Shown one piece after another: positions 54,337-63,392 of a stretch of 64,000 bases of DNA. Origin of the DNA: an uncultured Paracoccaceae bacterium (GTDB lineage Bacteria > Pseudomonadota > Alphaproteobacteria > Rhodobacterales > Rhodobacteraceae); assembly GCA_947487205.1 (NCBI GenBank), contig CANKVU010000008.1, forward strand, positions 62,001 to 126,000. The letters are read 5' to 3'. The notes beneath the pieces were generated by a model, which searched no databases, had not been told where the DNA came from, and saw only the letters and a list, made by a program, of their open reading frames with translations. A program made the position numbers and the translations under genes. The stretch's first letter is position 1. The number at the start of each line of letters is the position of its first letter.

Positions 54337-54813
54337 ATGCCGCTGACCCATTTCGACGAATCCGGCAATGCCCACATGGTGGACGTTTCCGAAAAGGCCG
54401 CCACCGTGCGGGACGCACGGGCCACCGGGCATGTCCGCATGGCGCCGGAAACGCTCGCCATGATCGTCGAGAACCGAGCGAAAAAGGGCGACGTGCCCGG
54501 GGTGGCACGGCTCGCGGGTATCATGGGCGCCAAGCGCACCTCGGATCTGATCCCGCTCTGCCACCCCCTTCCCCTGACCCGCGTCGCCATCGACGTCGAT
54601 GCCGATCCCGACCTTCCCGGACTTCGCGTCACCGCGCATGTCCGGACGACCGGCCAGACTGGCGTAGAGATGGAGGCGCTCACCGCCGTCGCAACCGCAT
54701 GCCTGACGGTCTATGACATGGTGAAGTCCGCGCAGAAGGACATGGAGATCGGTGGCATCCGCCTCCTTTACAAGGATGGCGGCAAGTCCGGCCGGTACGA
54801 GGCCGCCCCGTGA
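54337..54813 (+). CDS. moaC: Cyclic pyranopterin monophosphate synthase MoaC
   Basis: Forms cyclic pyranopterin monophosphate in the first stage of molybdenum cofactor synthesis, after MoaA. The 158-residue protein has [49 protein letters not shown]-type and [20 protein letters not shown], all characteristic. It starts directly after the trpC stop and overlaps moeA by four bases. MoaA is not in the window. Confidence 0.96.
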   Translation: MPLTHFDESGNAHMVDVSEKAATVRDARATGHVRMAPETLAMIVENRAKKGDVPGVARLAGIMGAKRTSDLIPLCHPLPLTRVAIDVDADPDLPGLRVTAHVRTTGQTGVEMEALTAVATACLTVYDMVKSAQKDMEIGGIRLLYKDGGKSGRYEAAP

Positions 54814-55976
54814 TCTCCGTCGCGGAGGCGCTCGACAACGTTTTCGACCTCGTCTCGCCGCTCGGCGCTGAATCCGTGGCTCTCAGATCCGCGGTCGGTC
54901 GCGTGGCCTCGGGCCGCATCACGGCGCTTCGCGACCAGCCGCCGTTTCCGTCCTCCGCGATGGACGGCTACGCCGTGGCCGATCCCGCCCCGCGACCCGG
55001 GCGCCGCTACCGTGTGATCGGCGAGAGCGCCGCAGGGCACGGCTTCACGGGCACCATCGCGGAGGACCAAGCCGTCCGCATCTTCACCGGCGCACCCGTA
55101 CCCCAGGGCGGGACCCGCGTGCTTATCCAGGAAGACGTCACGCGCGACGGTGACACGATCACGGTCGGGACGGAGCCTGATGGACAAACGTACATTCGCC
55201 CCGCCGGCCTCGATTTCGCAGCGGGGGACGATTTCGCACCGTCCCGGCCGCTTCGCCCCTCGGACATCGCGCTGATCGCCGCAATGGGGCATGACCGCGT
55301 TTCCGTCCATCGCCGCCCCGAGATCGCGATAATTGCGACCGGGGACGAACTGGTCATGCCCGGCGAGGTCCCGAATGCGGACCAGATCGTCGCCTCGAAC
55401 CATATCGGGCTTGCCGCGATGATCGAACGCGCCGGCGGAGTTTCACGGCTCCTGCCGATCGCCGCCGATACCGATGCCTCGCTTTCCGCCGCCTTCGGCG
55501 CGGCCCGGGGAGCCGACATGATCGTCACGATTGGCGGTGCCTCCGTCGGGGACCATGATCTGGTGGCCCGCCACGAGGGCCTCGACCGGACCTTCTACAA
55601 AGTCGCCATGCGGCCCGGAAAGCCGCTGATGGCGGGGCGGATATCGGGAACTCCCCTGATCGGCCTGCCGGGCAATCCCGTTTCGGCCATGGTGTGCGGC
55701 CTCCTCTTCGTTCTGCCCGCGATGCGCGTCCAGGCGGGACTTGCCCCTGCCGCCGCCCCGCGCGAGCGACGCATTCTCGCCCATGCGCTTGCGGCCAATG
55801 GACCGCGGGAACATTACATGCGCGCGCGACTCGACGGCCAGCGGGCGCATGTCTTCGACAGCCAGGACAGTTCCCGTCTTGCGATCTTCGCCGATGCCGA
55901 CGCCCTGGTGGTCCGCCGCCCCGGGGATCCGGTGCGCCATGCCGGCGCGGATATCGACTGCATCCTTCTCGCCTGA
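54810..55976 (+). CDS. moeA: Molybdopterin molybdenumtransferase MoeA
   Basis: Inserts molybdate into adenylated molybdopterin. The 388-residue protein has [25 protein letters not shown], the domain motif [26 protein letters not shown] and [11 protein letters not shown]. The start is the GTG at 54810 in a GTGA overlap with moaC. The usual three MoeA domains are present and full length. It is followed by the lexA promoter region. Confidence 0.95.
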   Translation: MISVAEALDNVFDLVSPLGAESVALRSAVGRVASGRITALRDQPPFPSSAMDGYAVADPAPRPGRRYRVIGESAAGHGFTGTIAEDQAVRIFTGAPVPQGGTRVLIQEDVTRDGDTITVGTEPDGQTYIRPAGLDFAAGDDFAPSRPLRPSDIALIAAMGHDRVSVHRRPEIAIIATGDELVMPGEVPNADQIVASNHIGLAAMIERAGGVSRLLPIAADTDASLSAAFGAARGADMIVTIGGASVGDHDLVARHEGLDRTFYKVAMRPGKPLMAGRISGTPLIGLPGNPVSAMVCGLLFVLPAMRVQAGLAPAAAPRERRILAHALAANGPREHYMRARLDGQRAHVFDSQDSSRLAIFADADALVVRRPGDPVRHAGADIDCILLA

Positions 55977-56027
55977 CGATTTCCTGCACAAGGGCTGGCA
56001 GGCCGGGGGTGCCGGACGGGCCAAATG

Positions 56028-56056
56028 TTGACACGTAGAGGGAACGCGACTAGAAC
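56028..56056 (+). promoter_or_regulatory. lexA promoter with SOS box
   Basis: TTGACA at 56028-56033 is a consensus -35; 17 bases later TAGAAC at 56051-56056 serves as -10. The alphaproteobacterial LexA box GAAC-N7-GAAC is perfect at 56042-56056 and overlaps the spacer and -10, so LexA binding would block polymerase. This is the expected autoregulation. Confidence 0.88.
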
Positions 56057-56088
56057 ATAACCGAAACATGGCATTCCGAGGCGCAAAC

Positions 56089-56781
56089 ATGCTTACCCGC
56101 AAACAACTGGAACTGCTGGCCTTCATCAGCCGGAGAATGCAGCGGGACGGGGTAACGCCATCTTTCGACGAAATGAAGGACGCGCTGGATCTCCGGTCGA
56201 AATCCGGGATTCATCGCTTGATTACCGCCCTCGAGGAGCGTGGCTTCATTCGTCGACTGGCACACAGGGCGCGCGCGATTGAGATCGTCAAGCTCCCGGA
56301 CTCCTTGAACCAATCCGGCCAGAAGTTCGAGCCGGACGTCATCGACGGTGATCGCTCCGACGCGCCGGCCGCCGATGCCGCTCCCCTCCGGGTCGACGCG
56401 ATGGAGTTGCCGGTTCGTGGTCGGATCGCGGCAGGCGTTCCGATCGAAGCCATCTCTCAGGTCTCGCACAACGTGGCCGTACCGGCTCAGATGCTGACCG
56501 GCCAGGGGGACCATTTCGCGCTGGAGGTCCGCGGCGATTCGATGGTCGAAGCCGGAATCAACGACGGCGACATCGTCGTGATCCGCGAGACATCGGTGGC
56601 GGAGAACGGCGACATCGTCGTTGCGGTGGTAGAAGGGTACGAGGCCACGCTAAAAAGGTTTCGACGGATGGGCCGCTCCATCGCGCTCGAGGCGGCAAAC
56701 CCTGCCTACGAATCGCGGGTGTTCCGCACCGATCAGGTCGAGGTTCAGGGCAAGCTGGCGGGACTGATCCGGACCTACTGA
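56089..56781 (+). CDS. lexA: SOS repressor LexA
   Basis: Represses DNA damage genes and cleaves itself when RecA filaments form. The 230-residue protein has a winged helix N-terminus ([11 protein letters not shown], then [19 protein letters not shown]) and a peptidase half with the Ala115-Gly116 cleavage site in [11 protein letters not shown], Ser151 in [10 protein letters not shown] and Lys189 in ATLKRF. The ATG at 56089 is preceded by GAGG; an ATG seven codons upstream is less likely. A perfect SOS box overlaps its promoter. It is convergent with comEC. Confidence 0.97.
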   Translation: MLTRKQLELLAFISRRMQRDGVTPSFDEMKDALDLRSKSGIHRLITALEERGFIRRLAHRARAIEIVKLPDSLNQSGQKFEPDVIDGDRSDAPAADAAPLRVDAMELPVRGRIAAGVPIEAISQVSHNVAVPAQMLTGQGDHFALEVRGDSMVEAGINDGDIVVIRETSVAENGDIVVAVVEGYEATLKRFRRMGRSIALEAANPAYESRVFRTDQVEVQGKLAGLIRTY

Positions 56782-56794
56782 AGGCCGGTTTTTT
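56769..56794 (+). terminator. Intrinsic terminator of lexA overlapping the stop codon
   Basis: CCGGACC and GGCCGG pair with one bulged A around a seven-base loop, followed directly by six T residues (56789-56794). The lexA stop codon is inside the loop. Confidence 0.8.
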
Positions 56795-56884
56795 GACAGC
56801 GCCGCGGTCGGTACGCGCCAGCGTACGCTCGGGGGCGTTTCCGACAGTCGGTGTCGCATCTGGTTCCGGCACGGTCCGTATCGA

Positions 56885-58975
56885 TCACTCGTCGCGCGAC
56901 TGCGCGATCAGCGGATGGCGGGGCACAACGAGCGGGATTTCGGCCATCGCTCCCCGGGTCCAGGGACGGTCCCCTGCCGTTGCGGCAGAGGTGGTGACAC
57001 GCACGCCGTCTCCCGTGGCATGGAAGGCGACGGCGCCGGTTTTTCGCAGCGCGGTCTCGTCGAGCATCAGGCAGCCCCCGACGTTCTGGGCCTCTGCGGT
57101 CGTGACGACCACTGCGCCGGACGTGCACAGGGCCTCCGCTCTGGCCGTCCCGTCCCGGCCGAAGACATGCCAGATATCGACACCTCCCACCGCACCCCGG
57201 ATCGCCGCCCCGCTGCGATCGAGGCCGGGCCGTTCGGCGGCCGCGGCCTGATCGACTTCGTCGCCATCGTTCTCCAGCCAGACACGCGCTGCGAAGCCGG
57301 CTCCGCGCGGCTTCGACAATGCCCGCCCCTCGGGTCCCATAACCCCCACCAGCGTACCGGTCGCATCTACCAGTGCATCGGGCCGCGTCGTACCTACCCA
57401 AAGTCCGAAGGCGAGGGCCACGGGAACGGCACCGGCCGCGGCCCAACGGCCGCGCCACAGGATCACCCACAGGGCGCCGAGTGCAATGAGCGGGAGGGTG
57501 GCTGCGCCGGGGCTCGGCACAGGCGTGACCGCACCCGACAGGCCGGCAATCCAGTCTGCCACGGCCAGGATCCACCGGATCGCCGGGTCCATTGCCGCAA
57601 GTCCGACCCAGGACAGGCCAAGCGGCGCCAGCGCCGCGGCGAGCACCGCCGCGGGCATCAAGACCGTCCCCATGAACGGGACGGACAGGACGTTTGCTAG
57701 GAGTCCGTACTGAGAAATCTGGTTGAAATGTGCCGCGGCGAAGGGCGCCGTCGCCGCGCCCGCGATCGCCGAGGACAGGACTAGCGACAGGGCGAAGCGG
57801 ACCGGCCCGCTTCGCCCCGGCCCAACCCTGTCGCGAAGGAGGCGAAAAACCCATACGAGCGCCGTCGTCGCGGCGAAGGACATCTGGAAACCGGGGCCGT
57901 AGATAGCCTCGGGCATCAGCATCAGCACGATGAGGGCCGCGATCGCGACAGAACGCAGAGTCATGGCGCGGCGCCCGAGAATGACAGCCATGAGGACCAC
58001 GGCGGCCATGATGAAGGCCCGCTGCGTGGCGACATTCCCCCCCGACAGGGCTAGGTAGAATGCTCCTCCGGCGATGGCGCCCACGGCGGCGATCGACTTC
58101 GCCGGCCAATTGAGGGAAGCGGCCGGAACGGCCGCCAGAGCGATCCGAAGGGCGCCGAAAACGACGCCGGTCAGAATTCCCATGTGAAGTCCCGAGATCG
58201 CCAGCAAATGCGCGAGATTGGAATCGCGGAGGTCCTGCAGCGTATCGGGCGAGAGCCCCGATCTGTCCCCGGTGGTCAGGGCCACGGCGATCGCACCGGT
58301 TTCCCCCGGAAGATGCTCTCGGACATACCCGGCGATGTTGGCACGAAGCCGGTTCACGGGAAGCGCCCGGCCGGACGGCGCAAGGACGAGCGCCGGCGTG
58401 CGCGCATAGCCGACCGCGCCAAGCCGCTCGAACCAGGCCATGCGCTGGAAGTCGAATCCGCCGGGCTCCACCGGCCCCTCGGGCGGCGACAGGTGGGCGG
58501 TGACGAGGATGCGCTGTCCGGGCTGCGGGTCGAGCCATGCCTGCCGCCCGTGGAGGGAGAGCCGCACCCGCCCTGGCGTTTCGTCGGGATCCATGCGTTC
58601 CAGCACCACGTCATCGAGCGTAAGCCGGGGCATTTCGCTTGCTGATTTGTCGATCTCGACGATCCGGCCCTCGACGGCGCCGTAATAGCGGAAATCGAGC
58701 ACCGGTGCCGTCACCTGCCAGTTGCGAAGCCCGCCGAGCCCAAGGCCCAGTCCCACCAGAACGATCCCGACGGCCGGCGGCCATCGCCACAGCCCCGCCG
58801 AGAGTGCCGCCCCCCCCAGGATCAGCGCCACGACGAGCCCCGTCCAGGCAAGGCCTGTGGGTTCCGTCGGTAAGCCGAAGTAGATCCCGATCCCGATCCC
58901 GAGGCATACGGGCGTCCACGGGAACAGCGCACCGCGTTGCCCGTCTAGCATGAGCCGGGACCGCCAGTCCGCCAC
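56885..58975 (-). CDS. comEC: ComEC/Rec2 family DNA import channel protein
   Basis: Predicted inner-membrane channel for single-stranded DNA uptake. The 696-residue protein has N-terminal membrane helices, a DUF4131 OB-like domain at about 95-215, and a competence domain with the signature HLLAISGLHMGILTGVVFGA and multiple helices to about 530. The C-terminal 160 residues lack the HxHxDH metallo-beta-lactamase motif found in Bacillus ComEC. The GTG start has GGGAGA before it. In R. capsulatus the homologue is required for recipients of gene transfer agent DNA. It faces lexA tail to tail and is divergent from gltX. Confidence 0.92.
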   Translation of the reverse strand: MADWRSRLMLDGQRGALFPWTPVCLGIGIGIYFGLPTEPTGLAWTGLVVALILGGAALSAGLWRWPPAVGIVLVGLGLGLGGLRNWQVTAPVLDFRYYGAVEGRIVEIDKSASEMPRLTLDDVVLERMDPDETPGRVRLSLHGRQAWLDPQPGQRILVTAHLSPPEGPVEPGGFDFQRMAWFERLGAVGYARTPALVLAPSGRALPVNRLRANIAGYVREHLPGETGAIAVALTTGDRSGLSPDTLQDLRDSNLAHLLAISGLHMGILTGVVFGALRIALAAVPAASLNWPAKSIAAVGAIAGGAFYLALSGGNVATQRAFIMAAVVLMAVILGRRAMTLRSVAIAALIVLMLMPEAIYGPGFQMSFAATTALVWVFRLLRDRVGPGRSGPVRFALSLVLSSAIAGAATAPFAAAHFNQISQYGLLANVLSVPFMGTVLMPAAVLAAALAPLGLSWVGLAAMDPAIRWILAVADWIAGLSGAVTPVPSPGAATLPLIALGALWVILWRGRWAAAGAVPVALAFGLWVGTTRPDALVDATGTLVGVMGPEGRALSKPRGAGFAARVWLENDGDEVDQAAAAERPGLDRSGAAIRGAVGGVDIWHVFGRDGTARAEALCTSGAVVVTTAEAQNVGGCLMLDETALRKTGAVAFHATGDGVRVTTSAATAGDRPWTRGAMAEIPLVVPRHPLIAQSRDE

Positions 58976-59038
58976 CCTTGTTCTCCCGGAAACGATTGAT
59001 TAAACCCCGGGCGAAGATCCTCCGAGAATGGTTACTGC

Positions 59039-60463
59039 ATGGTAAACGCCGCCTCCGTCGTGACGCGATTCGCGCCGTCTCCCACGGGATTTCTTCACAT
59101 TGGCGGCGCGCGGACGGCGCTTTTCAACTGGCTCTTCGCGCGAAACCAGGGGGGGCGCTTTCTCCTTCGGATCGAGGATACGGATCGCGCCCGCTCGACC
59201 CAGCAGGCGACCGACGCGATCCTTTCCGGACTGTCCTGGCTCGGGCTGGACTGGGACGGCGACGCGGTCAGCCAGGCCGGCCGCGCCGATCGTCATGCCG
59301 AGGTCGCCCACCAGATGCTGGGGGCCGGAACGGCCTACAAGTGCTTCGCTACCCAGGAAGAGATCGAGGCGTTCCGGGAAACCGCGCGGGTCGAGGGGCG
59401 GTCGACGCTCTTCCGCTCGCCGTGGCGCGACGCGGACCCGGCGACCCATCCCGACGCGCCGCATGTCATCCGGGTCAAGGCTCCCCTCGACGGGGAGACG
59501 AGGATCGACGACGCGGTTCAGGGGCAGATCCGGTTCCGGAACGACCAACTGGACGACATGGTCGTCCTGCGATCCGACGGGTCGCCCACATACATGCTTG
59601 CCGTGGTGGTGGACGATCACGACATGGGCGTGACGCACGTGATCCGCGGCGACGACCACCTGAACAATGCCGCGCGTCAGAATCTCGTCTACGCGGCGAT
59701 GGGCTGGGAAGCACCGGCGATGGCGCATATCCCACTGATCCACGGCGAGGACGGCAAGAAGCTGTCGAAGCGTCACGGCGCGCTCGGGGTCGAGGATTAC
59801 GTCGCCATGGGGTATCCTGCCCCGGCAATGCGCAACTACCTCGCGCGCCTCGGCTGGAGCCATGGCAACGACGAGGTTTTCTCCACCGACGAGGCGATCG
59901 GTTGGTTCGGTCTCGACGGAATTGGCCGGTCCCCCGCTCGGCTGGATTTCAAGAAACTGGATCACGTCTCCGGCCAACATATCGCCCGGATGTCGGACGA
60001 GGACCTGTTGGGGGCGATCTCGTCATGGCGCGACGCGGCCGGTTTGCCGGCCCTCGCACCCGGTGATCGTGACGCCCTGGCCAAAGCTCTGCCCATCGTG
60101 AAGGACCGGGCAAAGAAGCTCCCCGATCTGGTGGAGAAGGCCCATTTCGCGTTGGCCAGCCGTCCGATCGCGGTGGAGCCGAAGGCGGCCAAGGCACTTG
60201 ACGAAGAGGGGCGCCGGATCCTTGCGGGTTTGACGCCGCACCTGCACAATGCTAACTGGACGCGGGACGCGCTGGAGGCTGCGGCCGCCCGGATTGCCGA
60301 GGATCGTGGCCTCGGGTTTGGCAAGGTTGCCGCTCCCCTCCGTGCCGCACTCGCCGGACGCGCAGCTACCCCCAGTGTCTTCGACATGATGATCGTTCTT
60401 GGCCGAGACGAGTCTCTCGCCCGGATCTCGGATGCGGTCGGGGACGCGAGAGAAGAAATTTGA
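59039..60463 (+). CDS. gltX: Glutamyl-tRNA synthetase
   Basis: Charges tRNA-Glu. The 474-residue class I synthetase has [20 protein letters not shown] with the HIGH-type motif at 20-23 (HIGG) and KLSKR at 241-245. The C-terminal anticodon-binding domain is complete. Alphaproteobacteria often carry two gltX paralogues, of which one may charge tRNA-Gln for the amidotransferase route; which this is cannot be told. It is divergent from comEC with 63 bases between and followed by gltA after 50 bases. Confidence 0.95.
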   Translation: MVNAASVVTRFAPSPTGFLHIGGARTALFNWLFARNQGGRFLLRIEDTDRARSTQQATDAILSGLSWLGLDWDGDAVSQAGRADRHAEVAHQMLGAGTAYKCFATQEEIEAFRETARVEGRSTLFRSPWRDADPATHPDAPHVIRVKAPLDGETRIDDAVQGQIRFRNDQLDDMVVLRSDGSPTYMLAVVVDDHDMGVTHVIRGDDHLNNAARQNLVYAAMGWEAPAMAHIPLIHGEDGKKLSKRHGALGVEDYVAMGYPAPAMRNYLARLGWSHGNDEVFSTDEAIGWFGLDGIGRSPARLDFKKLDHVSGQHIARMSDEDLLGAISSWRDAAGLPALAPGDRDALAKALPIVKDRAKKLPDLVEKAHFALASRPIAVEPKAAKALDEEGRRILAGLTPHLHNANWTRDALEAAAARIAEDRGLGFGKVAAPLRAALAGRAATPSVFDMMIVLGRDESLARISDAVGDAREEI

Positions 60464-60513
60464 GATCGGGCCGGTTCGCTCCCGGTCAACCACTTAGGAA
60501 GGGATCATGCAGC

Positions 60514-61806
60514 ATGGCCGATGATAGGACCGCTAAACTCAGTTTCGATGGCAAGGACTTCGAACTGCCGATGCATTCCCCGACAGCCGGCCCGGATGTG
60601 ATCGACGTGCGGAAGCTTTACGCAGAAGCCGGGGTGTTCACCTACGACCCGGGCTTCACCTCGACCGCCGCGTGTGATTCCACGATCACCTTCATCGACG
60701 GCGACAAGGGCGAATTGCTGCATCGCGGCTATCCGATCGACCAGCTGGCGCAGAAATCGCATTTTCTCGAGGTGTGCTACCTGCTCCTCTACGGAGATCT
60801 GCCCACAGCCGACCAGCTCGAGGATTTCGAGCATCGCGTGACCAACCACACGATGCTGCACGAGCAGATGGTATATTTCTTCCGTGGTTTCCGCCGCGAT
60901 GCGCATCCGATGGCGGTCATGGTTGGCGTGGTTGGCGCCATGTCGGCCTTCTATCACGATTCGACGGATATCTCCGATCCGTGGCAGCGAGAAGTCGCCT
61001 CGATCCGCCTGATCGCCAAGATGCCGACGATCGCCGCCTGGGCGTTCAAGTATTCGGTCGGTCAACCCTTCGTGTATCCCCGGAACGATCTCGACTACGC
61101 CTCGAACTTCCTGCGGATGTGCTTCTCCGTTCCCGCCGAGGATTACGTCGTGAATCCGATCCTTTCGCGCGCGATGGACCGGATCTTCACGCTGCATGCC
61201 GACCACGAGCAGAACGCCTCCACCTCGACGGTGCGCCTGGCGTCGTCCTCGGGGGCCAATCCGTTCGCGTGTATCGCCGCGGGAATTGCGTGCCTCTGGG
61301 GGCCCGCTCATGGCGGCGCGAACCAGGCCTGCCTGGAAATGCTGCGGGAAATCGGGACCCCCGACCAGATCCCCGAATATATCGAGCGGGCCAAGGACAA
61401 GAACGATCCGTTCCGCCTGATGGGCTTCGGGCACCGCGTCTACAAGAATCACGATCCTCGCGCCAAGGTCATGAAGCAATCGGCGGACGAAGTGCTCGAT
61501 CTTCTCGGGATCGAAGACAATCCCACCCTGCAAACGGCAAAGGAGCTGGAGCGGATCGCGCTCGAAGACGACTATTTCGTCGAGAAGAAGCTCTTCCCCA
61601 ACGTCGACTTCTACTCCGGCATCATTCTCGATGCGATGGGTTTTCCGCAATCGATGTTCACGCCGATCTTCGCCCTCGCGCGGACGGTTGGCTGGATTAG
61701 CCAGTGGAAGGAACAGATCTCGGATCCCCAGCACCGGATCGGGCGCCCGCGCCAGCTGTATTTGGGCCAGACCGCCCGCGACTACGTGGACGTCGAGAAT
61801 CGCTGA
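60514..61806 (+). CDS. gltA: Citrate synthase, type II
   Basis: Condenses oxaloacetate and acetyl-CoA at the entry to the TCA cycle. The 430-residue protein has the hexameric type II N-terminal domain, the catalytic histidines in [14 protein letters not shown] and [15 protein letters not shown], and the conserved [15 protein letters not shown]. The ATG at 60514 yields the usual N-terminus; GGAAGGG lies about 12 bases before it. The gene is followed by an intrinsic terminator at 61812-61835. Confidence 0.97.
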   Translation: MADDRTAKLSFDGKDFELPMHSPTAGPDVIDVRKLYAEAGVFTYDPGFTSTAACDSTITFIDGDKGELLHRGYPIDQLAQKSHFLEVCYLLLYGDLPTADQLEDFEHRVTNHTMLHEQMVYFFRGFRRDAHPMAVMVGVVGAMSAFYHDSTDISDPWQREVASIRLIAKMPTIAAWAFKYSVGQPFVYPRNDLDYASNFLRMCFSVPAEDYVVNPILSRAMDRIFTLHADHEQNASTSTVRLASSSGANPFACIAAGIACLWGPAHGGANQACLEMLREIGTPDQIPEYIERAKDKNDPFRLMGFGHRVYKNHDPRAKVMKQSADEVLDLLGIEDNPTLQTAKELERIALEDDYFVEKKLFPNVDFYSGIILDAMGFPQSMFTPIFALARTVGWISQWKEQISDPQHRIGRPRQLYLGQTARDYVDVENR

Positions 61807-61811
61807 ACTTC

Positions 61812-61835
61812 GCCCGTCGCGGGATCGCGGCGGGC
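61812..61835 (+). terminator. Terminator after gltA
   Basis: GCCCGTCGCG and CGCGGCGGGC form a 10-bp stem with one T-G pair and a GGAT loop, followed by TTCCCCTCT. It lies six bases beyond the gltA stop. Confidence 0.7.
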
Positions 61836-61996
61836 TTCCCCTCTCACGGAAGTTGCGTATAGGGTGAGTGCATTCACCGGAACGGAACGAGATGACCGAT
61901 GAACGGCAGGGGAAGGCTAGGAATCCCTTTCGGCTACAGACCGAGGATCTACTCCGCTACAATTCAAGGTTGCATTTGGCAGCACGCGGGCGGCTT

Positions 61997-62029
61997 GGCG
62001 CGTCATTCGAACGCTTCGAATCACGCGCC
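61997..62029. repeat. 33-bp near-perfect inverted repeat
   Basis: The arms GGCGCGT-C-ATTCGAA and TTCGAAT-C-ACGCGCC pair over 14 of 15 positions around a CGC loop, with a single C-C mismatch at 62004/62022. No T-run follows on either strand, so it does not look like an intrinsic terminator. Confidence 0.75.
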
Positions 62030-62113
62030 GATCGCTCGTCAGCCCGCCGCCTCGGACGACCGACGCTCCTGGAACCAATCGCCTGTTCAGTGGGCGGTCG
62101 CCCCGCAGGACCT

Positions 62114-62137
62114 GATACGTGCATCTTGCACCGTATC
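62114..62137. repeat. Hairpin GATACGTGCA / TGCACCGTATC
   Basis: GATACG-TGCA pairs with TGCA-CGTATC around a TCT loop with one bulged C. It lies 86 bases before the dacC start, within the same gene-free stretch as the larger inverted repeat. Confidence 0.55.
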
Positions 62138-62222
62138 GCCCTGATTGCTGCCCGGAACGCTCCCGTCTGTCTCGCGCCACCATCCACTCGGGCCACGCTG
62201 TAATTCACGAGGGATCACGACC

Positions 62223-63392
62223 ATGATGATCATCCGTCTCGCCGCGACTTTCCTCACCCTTTCATTGGCCCTACCCGGTCATGCTTTCGAGACGCAGGCC
62301 CGGGCGGCGTATGTCTACGACGTGACGACGGACACCGTGCTCATGGACAAGCAAGCCGATGTTCCCCTTCCGCCGGCGTCGATGTCCAAGCTCATGACCC
62401 TCAACATGCTGTTCGAGGCCCTGCGCGATGGGCGCGTCGAGATGGACACCCGCTTTGGCGTCAGCACCAATGCCCGCGAGATGGGCGGGTCCACGATGTT
62501 TCTCAACGAGCGCGACAGGCCCACGGTCGAGCAGCTGATCCAGGGCATCATCGTCATGTCGGGCAACGACGCCTGCGTCGTGGTCGCCGAAGGATTGGCG
62601 GGATCCGAATTGTCCTTTGCCCAATTGATGACCGAACGGGCACGTGATCTCGGGATGACGCAATCGACCTTCGCCAATGCGAGCGGTTGGCCGCATCCCG
62701 ACCATCGCATGTCTGCAAGGGACCTCGGCATTCTGGCCACCCGACTGATCACCGAATTCCCCGATTACTACGGTTACTTTGCCCAGAAGGAATTCGCGTT
62801 CGACAACCGCGCGCCTGACAACCGTTTCAATCGCAACCCCCTTCTCGGCATGGGAATTGGGGCCGACGGGCTGAAGACCGGCCATACACAAGAGGCCGGA
62901 TACGGCCTCGTCGGTTCGGCCAGTCAGGGGGACAGGCGTATCGTTTTCGTCATCAGCGGTCTAGACAGCCAACGCGCGCGCGCAGATGAGGCGGAACGCC
63001 TCGTATCCTGGGCCTTCCGTCAGTTCGTACAGAAGACCCTCTTGGAGGAAGGCGAGCGTGTAACGACAGCCGACATTTGGCTCGGCGACCGCGCACGCGT
63101 CGACTTGGTCGCCGGGCGCGACGTAAGCCTTCTCGTGCCGGCGATGGAGCAGGACGGGATCGCCGCCGAGGCGCGCTACGTCACACCGTTACAGGCCCCC
63201 ATCGCCAACGGCGAAGAGGTCGGTACGCTTGTTATCTCGATGGACGGACTGCCGGACCGCAAAATCCCCCTGGTGGCGGCCGAGGCAGTGGGCGAAGGGG
63301 GCATCGTTCCGCGCATGAAGCTTGCAGCGACAACCCTGATGGGCATGGCCGTCGACCGGGCCCGCGGCGGAGCCGAAGCGGCGATCGAGTGA
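62223..63392 (+). CDS. dacC: D-alanyl-D-alanine carboxypeptidase (penicillin-binding protein 5/6 family)
   Basis: A periplasmic serine carboxypeptidase that trims the terminal D-Ala of peptidoglycan stems. The 389-residue protein has a signal peptide (residues 1-21, LAATFLTLSLALPGHA), the SxxK motif Ser53-Met-Ser-Lys56, SGN in VMSGNDACV, KTG in GLKTGHT and the C-terminal PBP5-type beta domain with an amphipathic end. An ATG one codon later is an alternative start. The dacC name is by family; dacA is equally suitable. It is coupled to tmk by a GTGA overlap. Confidence 0.92.
   Translation: MMIIRLAATFLTLSLALPGHAFETQARAAYVYDVTTDTVLMDKQADVPLPPASMSKLMTLNMLFEALRDGRVEMDTRFGVSTNAREMGGSTMFLNERDRPTVEQLIQGIIVMSGNDACVVVAEGLAGSELSFAQLMTERARDLGMTQSTFANASGWPHPDHRMSARDLGILATRLITEFPDYYGYFAQKEFAFDNRAPDNRFNRNPLLGMGIGADGLKTGHTQEAGYGLVGSASQGDRRIVFVISGLDSQRARADEAERLVSWAFRQFVQKTLLEEGERVTTADIWLGDRARVDLVAGRDVSLLVPAMEQDGIAAEARYVTPLQAPIANGEEVGTLVISMDGLPDRKIPLVAAEAVGEGGIVPRMKLAATTLMGMAVDRARGGAEAAIE

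Larger units (their letters stand above)
61836..62222. other. 387-base gene-free stretch with large inverted repeats, possible structured RNA
   Basis: No open frame here has a ribosome binding site plus a recognisable protein. The stretch holds two notable hairpins (61997-62029 and 62114-62137) and is less GC-rich than its neighbours. It could encode a small RNA or be the dacC leader. I looked for tmRNA, RNase P RNA and SRP RNA signatures and did not find them. Confidence 0.4.

Noticed and set aside
61868-62203. Open frames of about 80-110 codons in the gltA-dacC gap on both strands
   Set aside because: None has a ribosome binding site and a recognisable protein; several frames are open at once, as expected by chance, and hairpins dominate the region.
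61836-62222. tmRNA, RNase P RNA or SRP RNA in the gltA-dacC gap
   Set aside because: I looked for a tRNA-like CCA domain, a tag frame and the conserved RNase P and SRP core sequences and found none.
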